DNA of 64,000 bases from Pararge aegeria (GCF_905163445.1 NC_053204.1:7695501-7759500), one strand, 5' to 3'. Positions 23,801-38,800 are shown, counted from the stretch's first letter. Notes: a model not told the origin generated them from the sequence alone. Numbers and translations: made by a program.

Positions 23801-26800
23801 TTCGCAGACTATGCAGTAAAGAAGCATAACTGACGTATTTTAATGTCTACTGAGATACTGAATAGGTGATATAATACCTACTAAGTATATCCCTTAGTGG
23901 TTTTTACCCCCAGCATTTAAAATAGCTCACTTATTATAACATAAATGTTTCGGTTTTAAGTAATGTTGTCGGTAAAATCTTTTACTCCAATCGCGTGTAA
24001 TCATATAACTTTCGGAAACAAAACTGCGTCTTTAAACTTTGGTCGCATTGTACAATAAAGTCCTTGAATCTCCTTTAGTATATTTTCACCGTCTGTATGC
24101 TCTTATTTAAGCGTGTGCTTACACAGTAGCTCTTTGCGCGAGTCACCTGAGATGAGAGCTCATTACGCAAGCGAGTCGCACCTCAACAGCGGTACACTCC
24201 TTTATTATCGCAGACTATGCAGTAAAGAAGCATAACTGACGTATTTTAATGTCTACCGAGATACTGAATAGGTGATATAATACCTACTAAGTATATCCCT
24301 TAGTGGTTTTTACCCCCAGCATTTAAAATAGCTCACTTATTATAATATAAATGTTGCGGTATTAAGTAATGTTGTCGGTAAACTCCAATCGCGTGTAATC
24401 ATATAACTTTCGGAAACAAAACTGCGTCTTTAAACTTTGGTCGCATTGTACAATATAGTCCTTGAATCTTCTTTAGTATATTTTCACCGTCTGTATACTC
24501 TTATTTAAGCGTGTGCTTACACAGTAGCTCTTTGCGCGAGGCACCTGAGATGAGAGCTCATTACGCAAGCGAGTCTCGCCTCAACAGCGGTACACTCCTT
24601 TATTATCGCAGACTATGCAAAGAAAAGAAGCATAACTGACGTATTTTAATGTCAACTGAGATACTGAATAGGAGTTATAATACCTGCTTAATAAATTCCA
24701 TAGTGATTTTAGCCCCCATCACTTAAAATAGCTCACGTTGTATATAAATGTGACGGCCGATTGGCGCAGTTTGCAGCGACCCTGCTTTTTGAGTCCAAGG
24801 CCGTGGATTAGATTCCCACAACTGGACTGTTTGTGTGATGAGCATGAATGTTTTTCAGTGTCTGGGTGTGTATCATATTGTAAGTATTTATGTATATTAT
24901 TCATAAAAATATTCATCAGTCATCTCAGTACCCATAACACAAGCTACGCTAACTTTGGGGCTAGGTGGCGATGTTTGCGTTGTCAAAAAAATAAATGTTT
25001 CGATTTTAAGTAATGCTGTCGGTAAAAACTTTTACTCCAACCGCGTGTAATCACAAAACTGAGTCTTAAAACTTTGGCCACATTGTACAATAAAGTCCCT
25101 GAATCTCCTTTAGTATATTTTCACCGTCTGTATGCTCTTATTTAAGCGTGTCCTTACACACTAGCTTTTTGCTCGAGGCACCTGAGATGAGAGCTCATTA
25201 CGCAAGCGAGTCACGTCTCAACAGCGGTACACTCCTTTATTTTCGCAGACTATGCAGTAAAGAACCGTAACTGACGTGTTTTATTGTCTACTAAGATAGG
25301 CACTGAGTTTAATGCTAGTATTAATAAAGGCTCTCAAAAGGGATTTAAAGTAAGAATAATGATATTCGTTGTTTATTTTCTCTTTGAATTACGGAGTTTA
25401 CGTGTGTAAAAATCTATATTTAATATTAAAAAGATAAAAGATTTTGTTTGTTTGTACTCATTAGGCTCCGAAACTACTGCACCGATTTGCTGCGTTTACC
25501 AGTGTAGGGTTGCCATTCCAGCACCTTGAGACTCCAACCTTTATCGGTTCTCCGAGCTATATGACATATAGCCACTACAGCTTCGCGACTCGTTAAGCTA
25601 TTACAATAACTTACCGAGTTGTGCAACTCGGAAAACAACAATAGTACAGACTTAACGAGTCGCTGGTAGCCGCTGGAAAGGCTAGTCTTTATTTTACATT
25701 TAATTTAGCGACGAGTCACGAAGCTGAAATTCTAATTGGGGGGGGGGGGGGGGGGGGCACACATGGATTTTAATACTCCCTACAAAATATATTTTGATGT
25801 GACACTGATGATGATCTTTGTTTCCAGGTGATTCCAGCGATGTTCCACACAGCCAGCATCTGGTTAACGTTGGCGCTTGCTGTTCAGAGGTACATCTACG
25901 TGTGTCACGCGCCGGTAGCTAGGACGTGGTGAGTATTTATTGCAGGCATTTAATTTAAACTCATACTAAATGAACTTATCGGTCGACGGCCGATTGGCGC
26001 AGTTTGCAGCGACACTGCTTTCTGAGTCTAAGGCCGTGGGTTCGATTCCCACAACTGGAAAATGTTTGTGTGATGAGCATGAATGTTTTTCAGTGTCTGG
26101 GTGTTTATATGTATATTCTAAGTTTTTATGTTTATTATTCATAAAAATATTCATCAGTCATCTTAGTACCCATAACACAAGCTACGCTTACTTTGGGGCT
26201 AGATGGCAATGTGTGTATGGTAGAAATTTATTTATTTATTTTCTTTATCCTAAAATAATACCTGAGAGCTGTTCCAGTATACAGTTCCAAAAATGATTAG
26301 GTGTATTGCAGTTACGTTATAACTGCAATATCCAATATTTATATCAATACTAGCTGTTGCCTGCGACTTCGTCTGCGTTTGAATTTGTTTTTTGATGTGG
26401 CATTAAATTTTGTTGTAGATCTAAAAAATTTGGGGTTTGCTGCTGTCCGCTGAGGAGTTCTGTCCTCTATCTCCAACCATCAAATCTACACAAAGTTTGG
26501 GCAAAATTAAACACATATTATAACCTCTAACAAAAATAATTATTTAAATCGGTTATAATTTGTCGGAGCTATTGTGTAAAATCGTCAAACACTCACCCCC
26601 TCTCCTAAAGGAACCGAGCTTAATTTCGGGATAAAAAGTATCCTATATCACTTCTAACACTTCCAAGAATATGTGTACAAAGTTTCATGAGGATCGGTTA
26701 AGTAGTTTTTGCGTGAAACCGTAACAAACAAACTTACATTGACATTTATATTATTAGTAGGGATGATTCGAATCCCAGCACTCACCTTAAACATCGTGAG

Positions 26801-29800
26801 AAAAAATGCATACCTGAGAGTTCTCCATAATGTTCTCAAAGGTGTTTGAAGTCCACCTATCCTAAATGGGCCAGCGTGGTGGACTACGGCCTTTCTGAGA
26901 GGAGACCAGTACCCTGTAGTAGGCCGGTAATGAGTTTATATGATGATGATGATGGTGTTCTAAGTGTTCCTTGTGGGAAAGTGAAGTCAGAGAAACTGTC
27001 GCCAGCGGGTAAAAACCACTTAAATTAGGCTGTTGGATATATTTCATTCTCAGAAAGCTTATTGAAAACACAAAACATATTATCACGTACTACTCTTCAT
27101 TACGTAAAACTTGATTATACGAGCTCGTTTGATAATAATTAATTACTAAGCGATCCTGACAGCAGAAGTCAATTACAATGTTGTACCGCTAATGTATGCT
27201 AATATCAATACTACATATCCCCGTGTGAGGAATGTCCTGCGAATTCCACAAATAATGCAATATTATGCACATGGCGGGGAGATTATGTATGTAAGCGCCG
27301 ACACACATTGAGCGTTAGACAACGTTTTTTTACAGTCTGTGTTTCTGTCCCTTTTTTTTTGATTGATTTTGATTGTTTAGCCGCGAGGTTATCCTCGCAA
27401 TGATGAAGATAAGCTGGCTGATAACCTGTGCTGCGTCTTTTTATCAATGATAGGTATTACAGATAAAAACATGTAGATCTTAACCATGTCAATTTGGCAT
27501 TCAAATTATTATCAGGGTAGTATTTAAATTTTAAGTGACGGCACTACTCGGTCCAATTGAGATATTGACAACTTACAATAATTTTACATTAATATTAATT
27601 ACAATTATGAGCTTTGCACACCTTTATAGGGATTTGTATGTGAGTAAATTCCTCATAATGGTTGCCTAGAAGAAATCACTATATGTGATAAGGCCGCCTT
27701 TGTTACACAAATTTGTACCTTTTCAATTACTTGTACCTTTGTTACTTTTAGTTATTTCTAATTGTTCTTGTGTGCACTTTTCTAAGTGTGTAACTGATCT
27801 AAGTTATGTGCGTTTTAAGTATAAAAAAATATCATTTGTTTCAACGGTGAAGGAAAACATCGTGAGGAAACCTGCATTCCTGAGAGTTTTACATGATGTT
27901 CTACAAGGTATTTTGAGTCCACCAATCCGCGACGGGCCAGCGAGGTGGACTACGGCCTTAACCCCTTCTCATTTTCTGAAAAGGCCCCTGTTGTGGGCCG
28001 GTAATGATAATGCAGTCCAATATGGTAGCTAGCCTGTTAGGGAGTATGGTAGTCATATCCCAAATCGGTCTACACGTAACATTGTACCTGTACTCTAAAT
28101 CGCTTAGCAGCAAGTCTTGGTCGGTAGGGTGATAACTAGCCTCGGCCAAAGCCTCCCAAGGCCAAAGAAAATTCAGAAAGTATAAATTCCTAAATTGCCC
28201 CTGCCGAATCGAAGCCGAGACCTCCTACTTATGTTAACAGCGCTCACCGTTGTGCCAAAGAGGTCGTCAATATTGACGCGTGGCAAGTTACACACATACC
28301 CAGTCTACATTTAATTATTATGAGTCTTATTAAACCAGCACGTTACACTATTACTTAGCGATTCTGGCAACTGACAGTAATTATATATCGCTGTGTCGCT
28401 AATGTACATATGCTTATATCAATATTACATATTATCTATTTGACCTGCCACATAACATACGTAAACTTTTATTTATTTATTTCCTAGCTCTTGCCCGCGA
28501 CTTCGTCTGCGTTTGATTTTGTTTTTTGATGTGGCATTAAATTTTGTTGTAGATCTAAAAACATTTAAAGTATTCAGTATCGCTAAGCCTTAAATGAGGG
28601 GCTTGCTGCTGTCCGCTGAGGAGTTCTGTCCTCTATCTCCAACCACATTCATCAAATCTACACAAAATTTGGGCACAATTAAACACATATTATAACCTCT
28701 ATAGTACAAAAACAATTATTTAAATCGGTTATCATTTGTCGGAGTTATGGTGTAAAATCGTCAAACACTCATCCGATCTCCCAAAAGAACCGAGCTTAAT
28801 TTCGGGATAAAAAATATCCTATATTACTTCTAACACTTCCAAGAATATGTGTACTGTTTCATGAGGATCGGTTAAGTAGTTTTTGCGTGAAAGCGTAACA
28901 AACAAACATTTTTTCAGATTTAAAATATTAGTAGGGATTTTTTATGTACTGTAATTGTGATTGTGAACATATGTTACATGAAGTGTACAAAGGAAAGCTT
29001 ATCTCTATTAGAGATCTCTTCCAGCTACCCCGGGATGTGAGTAAGATGATTTTATTACTCTATTAAATTTTCTTTTATTATATTTCGGTGTCCAATACCG
29101 TGTATTAAATAAATTAAAAATACATGTCATACGTTTTAGGAATGTGCTTGCGAATACCACAGATAATGCAATATTAAGCGCTAGCACACACTGAGCGTTT
29201 ACGTTTTCTTTCCCACTCACGAACAACGACGTGTGACAGAAATAGTTGGAAGCGTCTCCACTGCGTTTTTTTTATGTACGAATTTTCCTAATCATATTAT
29301 TAGAAACACCTTAAAATATATCAGATATAGATTAAATATTTTCACATAAACATAATGAAACCTGAAAACGTTTCTACTACTTAGTCTATCCTTCATTACG
29401 CCGAACCTCATTACACGAGCAAGTTATATAATAAGTAAGCGATACTAATTGTAATTAGAAATAGTTTTGCCGCTAATTTATGCTGACAGAATATTTCAAA
29501 CATGTTTGTAATTTGCGAACCCTGCGCATATTGCTATACCAGCTATTGCCTCGTTCTTAGTCCGTGTTTGTAACGATTTTATACAAATCACATAGGAATG
29601 GCTCGCTATCCTTAAAACAAAGTAGCTTATGTTGCTCTCCGGCATTTAACGAACTTTAACGTTGCTTTAGGTTTAAGGCTGGGCTGAAGGGCAAACAAAA
29701 ACATTTTAGCATTTATAATATTAGTAAGGATTTATTCCTATATAATACACATAAAATAATATACAAAAAAGGATACAATATAAGAAATGTAAATAAAAAA

Positions 29801-32800
29801 TACTTTCTTATATATAGATAGAAAGATAGATAGAAAGGCTTGCACATACAGAAAAAAAAATTAACAAATCAAAAGATAATAAATAGATATGCCGAAAGGT
29901 GGCTTTATTGACCACCGCCTGGCGAGCCTTAATAAGTAAAGATGATATAGCCACGGCCCTCAGCCAAATTCAAGACGAAGATGAGAAGAGAAAGTATGAT
30001 ATATAAACGGTAACGCAAGAAACTCGTGCAAGACCTATGCCGTAGAGTAGGAGAGCCTCTACAAACAGTCATACTTCACGATTCAAAGTGCGCGTGTTAG
30101 GCACACTTGAAACAAATGAATTTTGAATTCGAAAATTCACATATTGGATAGAAGCAGGCATTACTTTGTGGAATACCAAGATATATTATGAAAATAAAGC
30201 TTAATTTGTTGCAAACACAGGAGAATCTGTATTGTGTATTTTATAATTTCCTCAATCCTTGTACTTCACACCAAACAGACCTTCGGCAATGTACCATCTA
30301 CGCACGTTTCGCTCTGAAACCGGAGCACACTCAGGACTTGTTGTTGTTATGTACAATGTATATGTTGACTTACAATGAATAATTATATAAGGATTGAAGA
30401 AATTGTAAATTAAGTGTACAAGCTAGTCTGCAGTCTCACCTGATTTTAAACAATGTTATAGTCTAAAATGGTAACGGGCTAAACTGTAGGTGTACTGCCA
30501 CACCATAGTAATAATAAACTCATAGCTACCCTTTATCGGTTTCATAATGGTATCGTGCACGTGTTTGACGGCCGAATGGTGCAGTTTGCAGCGGCCCTGC
30601 TTTCTTAGCCCAAGGCCGTGGGTTCGATTCCCGCTACTGAAAAGTGTTTGTGTGATGAGCATGAATGTTTTTCAGTGTCTGGGTGTTTATATGTATTTTC
30701 TAAGTATTTATGTATATTATTCATAAAAAATTTCATCAGGCATCTTAGTACCCATAACAAAAGCTACGCTTACTTTGGGGCTAGATGGCGATGTGTGTAT
30801 TGTCGTAGTATATTTATTTATTTATTTATTATTTATTTATCGTGCCGGAACACTTAATCGCCTGACGGCACCTTTTTGTTGGAATGCTGGTATCAGAGAA
30901 AATTTAAAAACTACAAATACTCAAACTACCTTTAGAATCTTCACTGCGCCATGGTGGTTTTCGTAAAGCTTTGTTAAACACATTTCATATTCTTGACCCA
31001 TTTACAAAATACATTGTTGGAATACATTAATACATTTCCGGCCAACCTCAATAATAATTGTTCAGTCCATTAAAATAAATATACGCAATTTCGTCGTGTA
31101 ATACATGAACATTATGTAAAGTGTAGGTAATCACTCCACTAAAATCTTAATTGAAACACATTTATTACATCGAAGTCATTAATACGAGTATAATTAATGA
31201 AGTCCTTAATGACAGGGGTACTTGGAAATAGTTGGATTTGCTTTCCTCTCACATGACACATGATAGGATAAAGATTGAAAAATGTATAGGGTGTCTTACC
31301 ACCTTCTTCTCAGTTTCTGTAGTAGTAGAGTCGTAGTAGACAAACAGACATACTGGTCGTTCCAAAAGTTTGACAAACTTGAAGAGATTCTTCATCTGCG
31401 TAAAGTGAACTGTTTACTTTTATTATTTTTGAGTTAGCCGTCAAACCCGAATCAGCGTTAGCAATACTGTTACTCTATTTATTATTAAACATATTAATTG
31501 ACGGATCTTGCTGGATTTGCAAGGTCTAAAAACAGAGCAACACTTCGCAGATCATGTAAGGAACACGTCCTACAAATGTCTTTATCAACCTGTGACGTAG
31601 GTGTTAATTAGGTCGGCGAACAAGCCCTTCAGAACGGACTACAGCAATGCTGATTGGCTTAAGAAATGAACATGGCAGTAGGTACTTCCACAGACGAGCA
31701 GTGTATAAAAAGCTACAACTAAAATATCTAGGTACAGCAAACAAGTACAACATAAATGGCAGTTGCGTGTTTCGATGAAAACGTTAAGGGCCGTAATAAA
31801 AATGCGGTTAAATAAAAAAATGCCCGTCCTGTTCTCTGTGTGCTCTACGTTTTACGAGTTAAACAGTTCGGTCGTGTAACCTGAGGGGAAGTGTGAAAGT
31901 TATGGGTGTTGTTTACTATAAAACTTCACCCCGGGTATCGGAATACGTGAAATAGTGGTTGTATTTTTTTATGCAACAAGATAGTAGTGTATTAATATAG
32001 CTGCGTTTATATAAGGTTATAATAAAAGTATGGTAGAATAAAAAAACCCCCTTTCACTTCGCTGTGTTAGTACATGTTATGAGAATTAAAGTTTGGGCAT
32101 GTAACCTGAGGGGAAGTGTGAAAGTTATGGGTGCTGTTTACTATAAAATTTCACCCTAGGTAAAATAGTGATTGTACTTATAATGCAACAAGATAGTAGT
32201 GTATAAATTTCGCTGCTTTCATTTAATGCCATAATAAAAGAATGGTAGATTCTATTCATTTCCCTATGGTCACTACATGTTATGAGAATTAAACATTGGG
32301 CATGTAATCTGCGGGGATGTGAAAGTAATGGGTGCTTTTTACTATAAAACTTCACCCCGGGTATCGCAATACGTGAAATAGTGTTTGTATTTATAATTCA
32401 ACAAGATAGTGGTATTTAGATATAGCTGCGTTTATTTTAGCCCAAGATAAAAAGATGGTAGAATAAACTACCCATTCCCTTCGCTGTGACAGTACATGTT
32501 ATGAGAAATTAAGTTCTGTCATGTAAACCGAGGGGAAGTGTGAAAGTTATGGGTGTTGTTTTTTATATAACTTCACCCATACTTGAAATAGTAATTGTAT
32601 TATAATATAATACAGCCAGATAGTAGTACATAAAGAAGGATTCCTTCGTTTAGGGTTGTAGTAAAAGTATGTTAAATAAAACACCCCATTCACTTCGCTG
32701 TGTTAGTACATGCAATGAGAATTAAAGTTTGATCATTTAACCTGAGTGTGAAACTTATGGGTGTTGTTTACTAAAAGACTTCCCGCGGTTCTCGGACTAC

Positions 32801-35800
32801 GTGATATTGCTAATGTTATCATTATCAAAACATTAACGACCCACTACAAGACACGGATACCCTTTTAGAATGAGAAGGGTTTAGGCCGTAGTAGACCACG
32901 TTGACCAAGTGCGGATAGGTAGACTGCACAAGTCCTTAAGAATATATATGTATAGTCCTTAAGAATATATAGCTAGCTTGACGCCAATGACACCTGTTAA
33001 AAAAGAAATGTGCTTATCTAGAAAAAGCCTATTTACTGTTGCCTTGAAGTTACGCGAATTATACGTGATGAAGGGCGTTCTACACTTAAGTGTTTCTTGC
33101 CAGAAACGTTGATAAAAACGCTTCGTGCGTGTAGATTGAATATCAACCACATAATGATTTGTATGACTGTATAACAATTTGACTCGCCCGGTTTCGCTTT
33201 TCTGTCACCACTGTAATGTATGACTCAACTTTTTTTTATATAGGATTATATATCGCAAAGTACTTGACCAACAAGGCAGTTTTCCTAAAAGTTTATCCTG
33301 AAGTATACGAACAAATAATTTGCCGTGAATTGCGGTCGGAAACTACGAGTACTTTGGTGGAGATAAATATACGAGTAGTTGCGTGTTTCGTCGGTCTTGT
33401 TTAGGACTGTAGGTAAATTTTGGTTAAATAAAGTATTACGTTTTCTCTTCTTATCACTATGTCAGTTACATGAGAAGAAAAAGAAAGAAGAAACACTTTA
33501 TTGCACGTATACATATTGGAAAAAAAAACAGTACGGAGTATGCAGTAAACAATGAGGACACGCAAAGGCGGCCTTATTGCTGCAAGCAATCTCTTACAGG
33601 CAACCTTTGTAGACTGGACTTACAAGAGAGAACGAGATAGTGCCCAGAATGTTGTAATATATATATAAATACCAAAATGTATAGATACAAATCCATACAC
33701 AATTTAAATAAATATACTTAATCCACGCGAACGAAGTCGCGGGTATCAGCTAGTGAAGATATAAATTGCAGTGAATTTCGTTCGGAAACTCCAAGTAGTT
33801 AGTAGAACATTATAGTTGCGTGTTTCACCGAACTCTTTTACGCCGTAGTTAAAGGGCGGTTGAATAAAATATCGTGATAACTTCACTGTTCCGAGAGATA
33901 CATTATGATTGTGCAACTTGGGGGGAAGTGTGAAAGTTTTGACGTTGTTTACAATAAAACTTCTCATGTCTACGTGAAATATTTTCTCTATATTATTATA
34001 AGACAACGAAACTCTGTTTTGCAGTTGTGCCACCACTAAAATGTATGGACTTTATAAAGTGAAGTGATCTGTATAGAAACGAAGGGTAACTTATCATTGT
34101 TATTATCAGGATTGATAATTAATCAAATCAATGATAAACGATTATAGTAAATTATAAAAAAAAATATAGAAACATAAACATAATTACACACACACACACA
34201 CAACAGACACACAAACACACACGCACGCACACATAGCCGCGGCTCGCGGTTGACGGTCGATATGATTTTGATGCGATGGTACTTCAAAACTATCCGCTTA
34301 CAATTTAAGATTTATTTATTGTGCGCTCGAGGATGCTATTTTTTTATAATAACCTTCTGTAGCCTGTAAGTTCCATTTTTAAATTCCTTTATGGAACAAT
34401 AAATATTAAACCAGAAGTACGTTAGTACAATAAATTGCACAATTCCACAATTGGAAAAATTCAAAATTCAAAATTCAAAATTCATTTATTTCAAGTAGGC
34501 CTAATACAAGCACTTTTGAAACGTCAAGTCTGTCCGTGTGTAGTGACTCTACCACCGGTTCGGAAGGCAGATTCTACCGAGAAGAAGCCGGCAAGAAACT
34601 CAGCAGTTGCTCTTTTCCAACATCAAAAATCTCGAAACTCCAACTGGTATTATTTTTATAACACTATAAGTTAGCCCTTGACTGCAATCTCACCTTATGG
34701 TAAGCGATGATAAAGTCAAGATGGCAACGGGCTTTTTTTTCCCATAACCGCTATTTTATTGATCCGGTGCGATGTCATGTAGTAATACAATAAATCGCTC
34801 GGCGGCAGGTCTGAGGTGGGAGGGTGGTAACCAGCCACGGCCCGAGCCTCCCACCAAATCAGACCAGTAAAACTTCAGAACCGGGTACTGGGATCTCCCA
34901 CTTAAAACCATAGAACTCACCGATGCGCCAGGGAGGTCGTCAAAAGTTACCAGGATATTAGCAGTTAGCAGGACATTACTCCGATCCACCATAAGCAAAA
35001 AGTCACGCTGAGTCTCGATTCGTTATTCCCAGGAAAAGTCATCATCATCATCATCATCTGAAGCCTTTAAACATCCCACTGCTGGACTCAGGTCTCGCCT
35101 CTCATGTATGTCTCAGATGGTTGTATTGCTTGGAACCACCACGCCGCTCCAATGCGGGTTGATGGGCTTTAGAACAAATGATTTTAACCGGGACCGACGT
35201 ATTAACTGGCTTTCTGAGACACGGGGGTTGACACCACCAATTAAGTTAATTCAAGCTGGTATCGGAAATACTTCAACGGATAATATATATTAACTAAAAA
35301 TTTCTGGCCCGACCGGATTCGAACCCTCGAAGAATTAAAAAAAAGAGTGTGTGTTCTTATGTACACGCGTTAGAAGTTATACTTCTTTGGCGTATGGAAA
35401 AAAAAAACTAAAATGTAGTAGTGATTAACGATAAATATTAAAATTGATCAATATGATTTTATTTAAATAAAAAAGGTTTTATTAACGTAATAATATTTAT
35501 TTATTCACACTGTTTGTACTGCTACGAAACACGTGTTCTAAATATAAAATACTAGAATATAAAACTTGAACATAGTTATCGATTTTCATGCCACCTAGAA
35601 CTAACTTTACGATGTAGAATTCAGGTGTCGGTTTGCGCGCGCATCGTAAAAATTCACTCTCATCATTTTTCTTCATCGCGCCAAAAGAAGTATTACTTCA
35701 AAAAAAATGTTCGATATTAATACTATGCACAATATTGCGCCGAGGTCGTCACGTCACGCGGCGCGTGTCAGCCAAGTTCCCGCCAAGAGTAAGGAATACA

Positions 35801-38800
35801 ATATACTTACCCACTAGATATTACGCAATCAGTCGTCGTAATACCTTATTACAGAAACGATGCGGGTTTTCAAATTTTACTTCAATCTTGTCAATTTGAT
35901 TTGTAGTTCTTGAATTGTATTGGATTGTAAAAGGCAATCCGGCCAAAAAATATGTGCTATACAGATCGGTTCCGTAACCATAAAAATGTCTTGTTTGGAC
36001 TTACTTGGAATTGTGCTGAGTTTCCGGCAACTTATCTGTAACCTTAAGGAGAAAGAAATAAAACAAATCAGGTATTTTTGCCTATAGCAACCCTAATAAA
36101 GTTGTTAGTCGATAGTCATTACGATTTATTGCATAAACTTAATACCAGGTATGGGCAGTAAAAGAACCCAAATAGTTGCGTGTTGCAAAGTAGAAATCGT
36201 TTAGGACTGTAATAAAAACGGCCGAACGAAATATAAGCTAATTCCACATTACTAAGGTCGATTACTATGCGGCTGGACAAGAATGCTCAAAGTGGTGGCG
36301 TGCACAAGGTTTTCCAGCCTAGCTTAGGAATTAAAAAACATGATATATAACTGGTATAAATTAACGCTAGCTTCTGCCCGCGACTTCGTCTGCGTTGACT
36401 TCAAATTCAAAAAAGTTTCATTCATGTAGACCTTATCACAGGCACTTATGTAGCTTCCATACATTTAACATGTTTAGACATTTTCTTGTAATTACTATCT
36501 CACAGTCGAGTTAATCTTGAGCCTTGAAGTTAGAGCAATTCATACCTTACATGCCATAGATGCTAAATGTCATCTAAATCAGTTCCGAAACCGATTAGGG
36601 CTATGACTACCATACTCCCTAGCATACTCCCTAGCAGGTTAGCCCGCTGCCATCTTAGACTGCTCATCAGTTACTACGAGGAGAGATTGCAGTCAAGCGT
36701 TTGATTTTAGTGAAAAAAAAGAAACTTTATTGAACACACATTTAAAAATATAGAAAAAAAAACAAAATAACAGTATAAAAAACACCTTAAAATAAAAATT
36801 GGCGTGCAAATGCGGTACGTTGCACGTAATGGCGGTTTATTTTATTTTGTATTTATATTCTTTATTTGCACACGAAAAAAAAAAGATGGAGAATAAAAAA
36901 AAACACAGAAAGAAGCAGTATTCAAAAGGCGGCCTTATCGCTTCGTAGCGATCTCTTCCAGGTAACCTTGGGATAAATAAAAAAGGTTTGTCATACGTTG
37001 AGCAGCAATGTGGAAACTTCACTACGCGATAAATGTTAATAGTGTGCTACTAGCATTAAATAGCAACTAGTGTAGTTTTATGACGACAGTTTGGTCATTT
37101 TACCTGAGGGTAACTACAAAAGTTTTGGGTCTGCTTTATGTGTGGCGAAGTTTATAAAGAGCTTTCTTTATTATCATCCTAAACAGCCCATTTTAATCCC
37201 ACTTCTGGACAGAGGTATCCCTTTCACATGGATGCATTTTTTTTTATAAGTAGGTGACCCGCGCAACGTCGTCTGCACCAAATCAGTTCTTCTTCTTCTT
37301 CTTCTGGGCAGTTTCCGCACGTAAGCGCTTCGTTTGTTGTACGTGAAATTTCCCATTGTTGCTCGCTACTCCAGCCATCCAAGCTCGTTCCAGAATCCCA
37401 GCATGCCGCCCAGGTTGCTGAGGACTTCTGGGATAGTGGCTGGTGATCCCAGGTAGATCTCGCGTTGCTCTGTCACGCCCGTGCACTCCAGCATCACGTG
37501 CGTAGGTGTTTCATTCTCCTCCATGCACGCTCTGCAAAGAGGGCTATCGGTGACACCTATAATGGAATGATGTCTGTTTAAGGAGCTATGCCCTGTTATG
37601 AGTCCCACCACCTTCCTAAGTTTGCTTCTATCCAGGCGGAGTAGTTTGTTAGTTAGATGTTGGTTTAGGTTAGGGAAAGCTATTTTAGTTTGTTTACAAT
37701 CTTTTGCATTGGCCCAAAGTTGGGAATCTGTTATTAAAGGTTTTAATATCTTAAAAAAAAACTAGAAACTAATTGCCATCTACCAGGTCCAGTTTCATTT
37801 CCAAACTATATTCATCCATACATCCATCCTCACAAACTTTCGCATTTATAATATTAGTAGGATGATACGCATGCATTCGATCGTTATCCCACATGCCTTG
37901 CGACTTGCCTTTGTCCTTTATCTCCGAAAAATTTAAAATTAGAGAATACATGCTTGATAGTATACACTTTCAAATAAAAAAAGATTTATTCAAATCAGTT
38001 CAAATTTAACGGAGCTATAAAGTAAAATTGATAAAAAATTTCATCCCGTTTCCCGTAGTAAACTTATAGTTTATCGGGATTAAAAGTATCCTATATTTTG
38101 ACCCTGAATATCAGCTACCACTATACCAAATTTTATAGAAATCCGTTCAGTAGTTTTCACGTGAGGCCCGGACAGACAGAAAGACAGATAGACATCAACA
38201 ACATGGCAAAACATGTTTGGACCAATTTTATTTTGTACCTATTTACCACTTATTATGTAGCCCACGTTTAATGCAAATAAATGAGTTATTATTATTATTG
38301 ACAGCTGGACCGATTTGGATCATTTAAGTCCTAAAATACTCGTGGAAATCTAGGGAAGGTTTAAACGGTGAGAAAAGTACTAATATATATTATATATTCC
38401 TCTGTACGTGAGTTGTCGCGAAGCTCCTACTAAATAGCTGGAGCGATTTTAATGACATTTTGTATGTATATTTCAATAGGTCTCTGGTTTCTGGAAAAGG
38501 GGGCCGCAAGTCTAACAATATAATGCAAAAAAACTCTTACGAAACATTGTAAACGGTCAGTTGAAACACTGAATTCTCAGTGCAATACCACTAAGTGCTT
38601 GTAACACTTTAGAATTAAAACGTGAATTCTTTTCCCGCTTTAAAATATTTCACTTTAACACGAACCGGCCGGTTGGGCGAAAGGAGAGAATATTTATGGA
38701 CTTTCTTGTGCAAGTAGGTATTACATAAATATAGAAATTAAAAAAAAAAGCCCTACTTTTAAAACAGCGTACATTATTCTACAAGGAAAGCACTTTCTTT

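Larger units (their letters stand above)
6994..25827 (+). other. SPR intron 2 (phase 0)
   Basis: 18.8-kb intron, GTAAGT...CCAG. Beyond the listed repeats, I see nothing recognisable in 7780-8490, 9620-9990, 11700-12230, 13790-14035, 15035-15300, 17880-18290, 20690-22100 and 25300-25500. These are AT-rich with no long ORF. 15310-15635 resembles the repeat at 49000-49340, and 18300-18540 has an AT-rich open frame without known similarity. Confidence 0.85.

Noticed and set aside
23380..25300. CRISPR-like array
   Set aside because: The repeats are about 400 bp long with no short direct repeats and unique spacers, and the DNA is clearly eukaryotic.
27685..28032. 115-codon + strand ORF with a hydrophobic start
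   Set aside because: Composed of a LINE 3'UTR module and a SINE-B copy; the apparent signal-like start is repeat sequence.
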